Assembly (NCBI GenBank): GCA_907163375.1
Contig: CAJQUW010014388.1
Span: 310,001-374,000, forward strand
Direction of reading: 5' to 3'
Length of the DNA stretch: 64,000 nucleotides
Source: Prostheceraeus crozeri
Taxonomy: Eukaryota; Platyhelminthes; Polycladida; Euryleptidae
Shown: one piece after another, positions 54,521 through 64,000 of the stretch
How the letters are laid out: every line of letters begins with the position of its first letter
How positions within the stretch are numbered: the stretch's first letter is position 1
Program-made: the position numbers and the translations under genes
The notes under the pieces: model-generated
Database searches by the model: none
What the model saw: only the letters and a program-made list of their open reading frames with translations
What the model was told of the DNA's origin: nothing

Positions 54521-56852
54521 CTAAGATTAGATTTGGAGTACTTTGAAAAATGCCTTTTTCTCAATGTCATACCGAAGTTTCTGCAGTTCAAAATACCGAA
54601 CTTAGATGCAATTAAAAGTAATGTAGAAAATTACCACAAACTGACCCTTGAGTCACATATTAAGTATGTCAAGCGTGAAATAAAAATTAATGATCGCAAA
54701 TATAAAGTATGCAATGACAGCTTACGCAGTAAATTGTCTTGGTTACGTATGTGCATTCTGGATATGATGATACTGGCAGAAGTTAAAAGTAAAATGAAAA
54801 CTCACACAATGAGACATAATTCTAAAATTTCCAAACTATGGCTGGAACAGAGATTGCCAGCACCGGACTGTATAGTCAATAAAAGCAAATACGTGCTCTC
54901 TCCTATTGAGAATGAGACACTAAGATTTGGTTTAAAAAACAGCATCATACCAAAAAAGACCGATAATTTTGGAATAAAGTACCAAATAGAAAAAACCATT
55001 ACTGCGAATTGCAAAGACAATGAAGAATTATCAGTAACACAGGCGCTAAAACAAGATATCATAGCAACAGTTAACAACTTCGAAAATAATGCAAAAAGTG
55101 AGTACCGCAGTAATACAAATAAAAGGCTACACAGAACACTGACTAATCTAGCAAAAATGAAAAATTTGAAAATTTGCTCATTTGATAAAGGTAACGACGG
55201 TATTGTACTTGTAGATGCTGATGAATACTTTAACAAATTAGACGTAATTATCAATGATACCTTTAAGTTTAAAAAAAGTACAAGTACCAGATGACTTAAA
55301 AAAGCACCCTACCATTATGGAAGAAGGCAGATTGTATCGATACTTAGTAAAATATGTAAAACGGTACATCACTGAAGATACATACAAGTACATTATGCCA
55401 TCTGGTAGTGAACCAGCTAAAATGTACGGTACGATAAAAGTACATAAAACTAACGCTCCTGCTCGACCAATTGTCAGTACAAGAGGGTCGTACAATTACA
55501 ATTTGGCCAAGTACCTCGATACAATTATCAAACAACACATCAATAAAACGTACTTGCTGAGTTCAACAGCTGAATTTATTGACAGAATTAAAGAAAAACA
55601 GTCGGTATTTAATAAGAATAATGTCTTAGTGAGTTTTGACGTGGAATCACTGTTTACCAATATACCTGTAGATGAAGTTATTAACATAGCAGCTAACCTA
55701 GTATACAGTAGCAATTCAAACAACAAACCGCGATACGGTAAAGATATTTTCATAAAACTTTGTAAATTCGCTACACAAGGTAGCTTTATGTACAATGATA
55801 ATATGTATACTCAAACAGATGGAGTTTCGATGGGTTCACCGTTGGCACCAACGCTTGCCAATCTCTTCCTAGCAGAATTAGAACAAGGTTGGATGGGAGA
55901 AAGATTTTCGCCCCTGTTCTACTCCAGATATGTAGATGACTGCATATGCGTATTTGATAACGTAGACAAAATTCACAAATTCCATGAGTACCTAAACAGA
56001 CAACATCCTAACCTAGAATTCACCACTGAAGTGGGCAACAACAAGTTACCTTTCCTAGATGTATTCATTAACACCGAAGATACTTTACAAACTTCCATTT
56101 ACCGTAAAGATACGTATACTGGCCTCTTATTAAATTACAATTCCGTTTGCCCTAGGCAATGGAAAGTTGGACTTATTAATGGGATGTTACATCGAGCATA
56201 TACAGTATCAAACTGCTGGGAAATGTTTCATAACGAAGTAAAAAACATGACTAGTATTTTTCAGAAAAATGGCTACCCACGGAGTACAGTAGAAAAAATC
56301 GTACGTAACTTTCTTAACTAAAAGAATACAGTGATTTCCAACGGGCACAATGATACATGTACGAGTACAGCAGATGCACATGTAAACTATACAGTACTAC
56401 CGTATATTGGTCAACCATCGCTTACATTACGGAATAATTTGATGAAAATATACAAAAGATACGGTATCAACTCTAAGATTGTATTCAACACTACGAAAGT
56501 AAAATCATACTTCTCTTTGAAATGCAAATCGGGACCTTTGCTGAAGTCTTGTGTGGTCTATGAATTCACATGCTTGGGTGATCCAAGCAGCCAATATATT
56601 GGCAAAACCAAACGAAGACTCCAACAAAGGATCGAAGAGCATAGAAGTACAGATACAGCAGTTTACAAACATATCAATACATGTAATCATTGTACGTATG
56701 ATATAAGTAATCAATTTCGCATAAGGTATAAAGGCAACAGTAATTATCATATAAATGTTGTAGAAGCTTTAATGATAAAAGAGTATCAACCTAAGATCAA
56801 TCACACTGCAGATTACAACGGTATGTCATACCTCCTAAAGGTTTTTAAATAA
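54521..56852 (+). pseudogene. Penelope-like RT and GIY-YIG, array unit 3
   Basis: It is 5-prime truncated at the central junction. The first frame ends early because of an extra A in a run (55271-55277). The RT frame continues in 55254-56321 with motifs A, B and Y-V-D-D intact, then TAA (56319-56321) and the GIY-YIG frame to 56852. It shares the extra A with unit 4 but not with 1, 2 or 5. Confidence 0.85.
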
Positions 56853-57210
56853 ATAATTGTTTTTCCTACTAGCTTAAATTCTTGCAAATTCGTGTAATGT
56901 GTCTTGTTTTGTCATTGCTTCAGAACGCTAATCAGTCAATTGCACCAGCCGATCGCTGCATCAAGTCTCATTCGTCGCCTGAACTGAAGCCGCTGTTGTG
57001 TGTAACTGTCCAGCTCGTGACCGTGACTTTTAAAACAGCTCTATATCTTCATCTGGTTTTATTCTTCGCAGGCACTCTGTAAGTAGCCACAACTTTTAAC
57101 TTTGTGTGCTTGTGATTCCATTTTTAATATTTACTACACGGTATATATCATTAAGATAGCGTTACGTATTGTTTTTTCATTACCTTATTAAAAATTTTCA
57201 TGCGAGCATG

Positions 57211-57253
57211 AACTCTTGATAAGGACCAATGAATGGTCGAAAAGCTTTGAGTC
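57211..57253 (+). ncRNA. Hammerhead-like motif, unit 3/4 junction
   Basis: TTGATAA (57216-57222), helix II GACCA/TGGTC and GAAA (57239-57242), enclosed by ACTC and GAGTC. It is identical to the copies at 51823-51865 and 60101-60143. It lies upstream of the unit 4 coding region, where the 5-prime repeat of a Penelope-like element is expected. Confidence 0.35.
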
Positions 57254-57263
57254 AATAAATTAG

Positions 57264-59742
57264 ATGTGTAACAACATTGTTGTGTTGACTATTCTATGGG
57301 TACTTAAAAGTGTAAAATTACCAACCTATTTCTACAGCCTGCAAAAGCTGTACAACATTCCTGTATCGGAATGTAGAAGATTTGAAAAATTAACCGAGAA
57401 AAGACACAAGCTAAGATTAGATTTGGAGTACTTTGAAAAATGCCTTTTTCTCAATGTCATACCGAAGTTTCTGCAGTTCAAAATACCGAACTTAGATGCA
57501 ATTAAAAGTAATGTAGAAAATTACCACAAACTGACCCTTGAGTCACATATTAAGTATGTCAAGCGTGAAATAAAAATTAATGATCGCAAATATAAAGTAT
57601 GCAATGACAGCTTACGCAGTAAATTGTCTTGGTTACGTATGTGCATTCTGGATATGATGATACTGGCAGAAGTTAAAAGTAAAATGAAAACTCACACAAT
57701 GAGACATAATTCTAAAATTTCCAAACTATGGCTGGAACAGAGATTGCCAGCACCGGACTGTATAGTCAATAAAAGCAAATACGTGCTCTCTCCTATTGAG
57801 AATGAGACACTAAGATTTGGTTTAAAAAACAGCATCATACCAAAAAAGACCGATAATTTTGGAATAAAGTACCAAATAGAAAAAACCATTACTGCGAATT
57901 GCAAAGACAATGAAGAATTATCAGTAACACAGGCGCTAAAACAAGATATCATAGCAACAGTTAACAACTTCGAAAATAATGCAAAAAGTGAGTACCGCAG
58001 TAATACAAATAAAAGGCTACACAGAACACTGACTAATCTAGCAAAAATGAAAAATTTGAAAATTTGCTCATTTGATAAAGGTAACGACGGTATTGTACTT
58101 GTAGATGCTGATGAATACTTTAACAAATTAGACGTAATTATCAATGATACCTTTAAGTTTAAAAAAAGTACAAGTACCAGATGACTTAAAAAAGCACCCT
58201 ACCATTATGGAAGAAGGCAGATTGTATCGATACTTAGTAAAATATGTAAAACGGTACATCACTGAAGATACATACAAGTACATTATGCCATCTGGTAGTG
58301 AACCAGCTAAAATGTACGGTACGATAAAAGTACATAAAACTAACGCTCCTGCTCGACCAATTGTCAGTACAAGAGGGTCGTACAATTACAATTTGGCCAA
58401 GTACCTCGATACAATTATCAAACAACACATCAATAAAACGTACTTGCTGAGTTCAACAGCTGAATTTATTGACAGAATTAAAGAAAAACAGTCGGTATTT
58501 AATAAGAATAATGTCTTAGTGAGTTTTGACGTGGAATCACTGTTTACCAATATACCTGTAGATGAAGTTATTAACATAGCAGCTAACCTAGTATACAGTA
58601 GCAATTCAAACAACAAACCGCGATACGGTAAAGATATTTTCATAAAACTTTGTAAATTCGCTACACAAGGTAGCTTTATGTACAATGATAATATGTATAC
58701 TCAAACAGATGGAGTTTCGATGGGTTCACCGTTGGCACCAACGCTTGCCAATCTCTTCCTAGCAGAATTAGAACAAGGTTGGATGGGAGAACAATTTTCG
58801 CCCCTGTTCTACTCCAGATATGTAGATGACTGCATATGCGTATTTGATAACGTAGACAAAATTCACAAATTCCATGAGTACCTAAACAGACAACATCCTA
58901 ACCTAGAATTCACCACTGAAGTGGGCAACAACAAGTTACCTTTCCTAGATGTATTCATTAACACCGAAGATACTTTACAAACTTCCATTTACCGTAAAGA
59001 TACGTATACTGGCCTCTTATTAAATTACAATTCCGTTTGCCCTAGGCAATGGAAAGTTGGACTTATTAATGGGATGTTACATCGAGCATATACAGTATCA
59101 AACTGCTGGGAAATGTTTCATAACGAAGTAAAAAACATGACTAGTATTTTTCAGAAAAATGGCTACCCACGGAGTACAGTAGAAAAAATCGTACGTAACT
59201 TTCTTAACTAAAAGAATACAGTGATTTCCAACGGGCACAATGATACATGTACGAGTACAGCAGATGCACATGTAAACTATACAGTACTACCGTATATTGG
59301 TCAACCATCGCTTACATTACGGAATAATTTGATGAAAATATACAAAAGATACGGTATCAACTCTAAGATTGTATTCAACACTACGAAAGTAAAATCATAC
59401 TTCTCTTTGAAATGCAAATCGGGACCTTTGCTGAAGTCTTGTGTGGTCTATGAATTCACATGCTTGGGTGATCCAAGCAGCCAATATATTGGCAAAACCA
59501 AACGAAGACTCCAACAAAGGATCGAAGAGCATAGAAGTACAGATACAGCAGTTTACAAACATATCAATACATGTAATCATTGTACGTATGATATAAGTAA
59601 TCAATTTCGCATAAGGTATAAAGGCAACAGTAATTATCATATAAATGTTGTAGAAGCTTTAATGATAAAAGAGTATCAACCTAAGATCAATCACACTGCA
59701 GATTACAACGGTATGTCATACCTCCTAAAGGTTTTTAAATAA
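57264..59742 (+). pseudogene. Penelope-like RT and GIY-YIG, array unit 4
   Basis: The unit is full length. The first frame (57264-58184, 306 codons) ends by the extra A at 58161-58167. The RT frame continues at 58144-59211, TAA is at 59209-59211 and the GIY-YIG frame reaches 59742. Apart from few substitutions it equals unit 3 where they overlap. Confidence 0.85.
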
Positions 59743-60100
59743 ATAATTGTTTTTCCTACTAGCTTAAATTCTTGCAAATTCGTGTAATGTGTCTTGTTTT
59801 GTCATTGCTTCAGAACGCTAATCAGTCAATTGCACCAGCCGATCGCTGCATCAAGTCTCATTCGTCGCCTGAACTGAAGCCGCTGTTGCGTGTAACTGTC
59901 CAGCTCGTGACCGTGACTTTTAAAACAGCTCTATATCTTCATCTGGTTTTATTCTTCGCAGGCACTCTGTAAGTAGCCACAACTTTTAACTTTGTGTGCT
60001 TGTGATTCCATTTTTAATATTTACTACACGGTATATATCATTAAGATAGCGTTACGTATTGTTTTTTCATTACCTTATTAAAAATTTTCATGCGAGCATG

Positions 60101-60143
60101 AACTCTTGATAAGGACCAATGAATGGTCGAAAAGCTTTGAGTC
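60101..60143 (+). ncRNA. Hammerhead-like motif, unit 4/5 junction
   Basis: Third exact copy of the motif described at 57211-57253, upstream of unit 5. Confidence 0.35.
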
Positions 60144-60153
60144 AATAAATTAG

Positions 60154-62627
60154 ATGTGTAACAACATTGTTGTGTTGACTATTCTATGGGTACTTAAAAG
60201 TGTAAAATTACCAACCTATTTCTACAGCCTGCAAAAGCTGTATAACATTCCTGTATCGGAATGTAGAAGATTTGAAAAATTAACCGAGAAAAGACACAAG
60301 CTAAGATTAGATTTGGAGTACTTTGAAAAATGCCTTTTTCTCAATGTCATACCGAAGTTTCTGCAGTTCAAAATACCGAACTTAGATGCAATTAAAAGTA
60401 ATGTAGAAAATTACCACAAACTGACCAGTCACATATTAAGTATGTCAAGCGTGAAATAAAAATTAATGATCGCAAATATAAAGTATGCAATGACAGCTTA
60501 CGCAGTAAATTGTCTTGGTTACGTATGTGCATTCTGGATATGATGATACTGGCAGAAGTTAAAAGTAAAATGAAAACTCACACAATGAGACATAATTCTA
60601 AAATTTCCAAACTATGGCTGGAACAGAGATTGCCAGCACCGGACTGTATAGTCAATTAAAGCGAATACGTGCTCTCTCCTATTGAGAATGAGACACTAAG
60701 ATTTGGTTTAAAAAACAGCATCATACCAAAAAAGACCGATAATTTTGGAATAAAGTACCAAATAGAAAAAACCATTACTGCGAATTGCAAAGACAATGAA
60801 GAATTATCAGTAACACAGGCGCTAAAACAAGATATCATAGCAACAGTTAACAACTTCGAAAATAATGCAAAAAGTGAGTACCGCAGTAATACAAATAAAA
60901 GGCTACACAGAACACTGACTAATCTAGCAAAAATGAAAAATTTGAAAATTTGCTCATTTGATAAAGGTAACGACGGTATTGTACTTGTAGATGCTGATGA
61001 ATACTTTAACAAATTAGACGTAATTATCAATGATACCTCTAAGTTTAAAAAAGTACAAGTACCAGATGACTTAAAAAAGCACCCTACCATTATGGAAGAA
61101 GGCAGATTGTATCGATACTTAGTAAAATATGTAAAACGGTACATCACTGAAGATACATACAAGTACATTATGCCATCTGGTAGTGAACCAGCTAAAATGT
61201 ACGGTACGATAAAAGTACATAAAACTAACGCTCCTGCTCGACCAATTGTCAGTACAAGAGGGTCGTACAATTACAATTTGGCCAAGTACCTCGATACAAT
61301 TATCAAACAACACATCAATAAAACGTACTTGCTGAGTTCAACAGCTGAATTTATTGACAGAATTAAAGAAAAACAGTCGGTATTTAATAAGAATAATGTC
61401 TTAGTGAGTTTTGACGTGGAATCACTGTTTACCAATATACCTGTAGATGAAGTTATTAACATAGCAGCTAACCTAGTATACAGTAGCAATTCAAACAACA
61501 AACCGCGATACGGTAAAGATGTTTTCATAAAACTTTGTAAATTCGCTACACAAGGTAGCTTTATGTACAATGATAATATGTATACTCAAACAGATGGAGT
61601 TTCGATGGGTTCACCGTTGGCACCAACGCTTGCCAATCTCTTCCTAGCAGAATTAGAACAAGGTTGGATGGGAGAACAATTTTCGCCCCTGTTCTACTCC
61701 AGATATGTAGATGACTGCATATGCGTATTTGATAACGTAGACAAAATTCACAAATTCCATGAGTACCTAAACAGACAACATCCTAACCTAAAATTCACCA
61801 CTGAAGTGGGCAACAACAAGTTACCTTTCCTAGATGTATTCATTAACACCGAAGATACTTTACAAACTTCCATTTACCGTAAAGATACGTATACTGGCCT
61901 CTTATTAAATTACAATTCCGTTTGCCCTAGGCAATGGAAAGTTGGACTTATTAATGGGATGTTACATCGAGCATATACAGTATCAAACTGCTGGGAAATG
62001 TTTCATAACGAAGTAAAAAACATGACTAGTATTTTTCAGAAAAATGGCTACCCACGGAGTACAGTAGAAAAAATCGTACGTAACTTTCTTAACTAAAAGA
62101 ATACAGTGATTTCCAACGGGCACAATGATACATGTACGAGTACAGCAGATGCACATGTAAACTATACAGTACTACCGTATATTGGTCAACCATCGCTTAC
62201 ATTACGGAATAATTTGATGAAAATATACAAAAGATACGGTATCAACTCTAAGATTGTATTCAACACTACGAAAGTAAAATCATACTTCTCTTTGAAATGC
62301 AAATCGGGACCTTTGCTGAAGTCTTGTGTGGTCTATGAATTCACATGCTTGGGTGATCCAAGCAGCCAATATATTGGCAAAACCAAACGAAGACTCCAAC
62401 AAAGGATCGAAGAGCATAGAAGTACAGATACAGCAGTTTACAAACATATCAATACATTTGATCATTGTACGTATGATATAAGTAATCAATTTCGCATAAG
62501 GTATAAAGGCAACAGTAATTATCATATAAATGTTGTAGAAGCTTTAATGATAAAAGAGTATCAACCTAAGATCAATCACACTGCAGATTACAACGGTATG
62601 TCATACCTCCTAAAGGTTTTTAAATAA
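60154..62627 (+). pseudogene. Penelope-like RT and GIY-YIG, array unit 5
   Basis: A 4-bp deletion near 60426 and a TAA (60657-60659) break the N-terminal part. From 60669 the frame is open for 475 codons to TAA at 62094-62096 and carries the complete RT core, the longest intact core in the array: F-D-V-E-S-L-F motif A, G-V-S-M-G-S-P-L-A-P motif B, Y-V-D-D, and L-P-F-L-D-V. The GIY-YIG frame follows to 62627. Unlike units 1-2 it has the undeleted K-D-V-F junction, and unlike 3-4 it lacks the extra A. Confidence 0.85.
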
Positions 62628-62989
62628 ATAATTGTTTTTCCTACTAGCTTAAATTCTTGCAAATTCGTGTAATGTGTCTTGTTTTGTCATTGCTTCAGAA
62701 CGCTAATCAGTCAATTGCACCAGCCGATCGCTGCATCAAGTTTCATTCATTGTTAGTCGTTTATTCACCTATGCAGCAATGCATTAAGGAAAATGTGAGT
62801 CGTTTGTTGGTCGCGTGCCTCATTGAAATTCACAGAGTGAAGTGAATTGTCGAGCCGAGAAAAGACCATATTTGTGAAGCGATTCATTATGCCTTGTGAG
62901 AGCCTTTTCTGTGTAACTCATCAAATCATGCTGAGAATAACTCACGACACACATCCTCTCATTATTATCACAGCACACAAGAATTATCG

Positions 62990-63215
62990 CACTCAGAGAA
63001 TTATCACAGCACACAAGCCTCTCTCATTGGCTCTGGTGTCCTCTGCTGACAGTTTATTGTTTGCCATTTCCAATAGCAAGCGATACACGAATTATCCATT
63101 CGAGAGGGAGCAAGTTGTCTAATTCTGTGATGTGCCATTTCGATATTAGGGTTACATACAATTCTTCCTTTCTATGAAACCGAAGCGCGCGCAGATGAAT
63201 CTAATTCTGTGCATA
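62990..63215 (+). repeat. Repeat B, inverted relative to 5110-5310
   Basis: It shares long exact runs with the inverse of 5110-5310, for example ggctctggtgtcctctgctg and caagcgatacacgaattatc. It completes the repeat whose other half is at 47540-47952. Just before it, attatcacagcacacaag is duplicated in tandem (about 62966-63015). Confidence 0.75.
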
Positions 63216-64000
63216 CGTTGCACTTCTACCTTCTCGTTTCGATGAAAGGTTATATAGGCAATTCATTTAAAGAGAAAAAAAGAGTGTGGCCTCAGTCACA
63301 CTGAGAGCAAATCAGACACGAGCGTCCCGAGCAAACGCATGTCCGCAAGATATTAATGAATGTCGACATGTAATGAAAGTGGAATATCATGCGCAATAAG
63401 CAATGAATGTGTTCTTCCAAGTTATTATCTACTTAATTCGAGGAGATCGGTCTGCACGATCAATAATTTCGGCGAGTCCAACTTCTTTACTGTGTCTCGA
63501 TCACATTCACATGGATTCACGTGGATGCTAGGGAATGTTCTACGCTGATATGCGAGTATGATTGGAGGGAATGATAGGAAGCCTGTACCTCATTGCAAAT
63601 CTTTCAGCGGACTGTTTAAAGAGATGCAACAAATACATGCTGTTACAACTCACAACTGGAGATGTGTAAAGCCAAGCTGAACGGCAAACGGTTCGGCGAG
63701 ACTATAGATAAAATAGTGCCTAAATCAGCACTACAAAATTCACCTGACCCGATATGGCTCACTTGCATGTTGCATCGATGAAACCTGGTCACATTTTCCT
63801 TTATCTGAGTTGGCAATTCAATTACTGATATATTTGCTGAATAATAAAGGTTCCCCATGGGCCCATACAGCAGTACCATATAAGTAACAGAGCGTCTTCT
63901 GAATCAATGCTTAGTCTTCACAACTGTAGAAGAATCGTCACGGGTAAACAGTGCAACCCTCCTAGCAGATCCCGGGACCACAGAAAGAAGTAGTTCTTCC
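63216..64000. other. Stretch with no gene recognised
   Basis: Short frames only (up to 78 codons). I see no domain, repeat pair or RNA gene. Confidence 0.35.

Larger units (their letters stand above)
49246..62750. mobile_element. Array of five Penelope-like elements (family 2)
   Basis: Units 1 and 2 are on minus (49336-54520), units 3, 4 and 5 on plus (54521-62750). The period is 2885-2890 bp within each arm. The arms meet head to head at 54520/54521, where both units are 5-prime truncated at points 33 bp apart. The outer ends are both 3-prime ends (inverse of, or, caattgactgattagcg). TGTTAGTC stands at 49238-49245 and 62751-62758, suggesting one 8-bp target duplication around the whole array. 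Confidence 0.85.

Noticed and set aside
1-64000. CRISPR arrays, rRNA genes or bacterial operons
   Set aside because: None seen; the repeats here are transposon termini, tandem AT repeats and palindromes, and the genes are animal or transposon genes.

Overview
The window is animal nuclear DNA, AT-rich and dominated by transposable elements. It shows spliceable GT-AG exons of a ShKT plus C-type-lectin protein, a histone H2A pseudogene and a eukaryotic tRNA-like gene with internal A and B boxes. The mobile elements are Penelope-like, Ty3/gypsy and Maverick/Polinton. Together they suggest a marine invertebrate; I cannot name the phylum from sequence alone. Almost every element is broken by stops, indels or nested insertions.

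Layout. 0-1 kb: two exons of a ShKT-CTLD gene (minus strand). 2-5.7 kb: an inverted-repeat cluster, a dispersed repeat (repeat A) and a decayed Tc1/mariner-superfamily transposase. 5.7-13 kb: mostly unexplained DNA plus a hAT-type MITE with an 8-bp duplication. 13-15 kb: histone H2A pseudogene, PHD-finger relic and a GIY-YIG fragment. 15.3-18.8 kb: two copies of one Penelope-like element, head to head, each with a hammerhead-like motif. 19.3 kb: tRNA-Thr-like gene. 19.6-20 kb: an intact MITE. 21-24 kb: an internally deleted Ty3/gypsy element.

24.85-42.35 kb is a second copy of that MITE, split by a 16.2-kb Maverick/Polinton (24932-41148; about 500-bp TIRs, 6-bp duplication ATTGCT) and by a 775-bp TIR element. 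The uninterrupted copy at 19.6 kb serves as the empty site. The Maverick carries an adenain-type protease, an integrase fused to a parvovirus-type phospholipase A2 domain, a double jelly-roll major capsid protein, a penton protein, candidate membrane-active minor capsid proteins, a fibre-like coiled coil, a protein-primed PolB, an A32-type packaging ATPase and several unassigned proteins. This is the adintovirus-type gene set: capsid, protease and ATPase for virions, PolB for replication, integrase for insertion. At least six genes are broken, so this copy is a fossil. Short GC-rich hairpins sit at many gene ends and also inside two coding regions.

43-48 kb holds small TIR elements and second copies of the repeats seen at 3.7-5.7 kb. 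49.2-62.75 kb is an array of five almost identical Penelope-like units (two minus, three plus, head-to-head centre at 54520/54521) flanked by the same 8 bp on both sides. All five share an in-frame stop between reverse transcriptase and GIY-YIG endonuclease. The array, together with repeat A, splits another copy of the 5.1-5.7 kb repeat.
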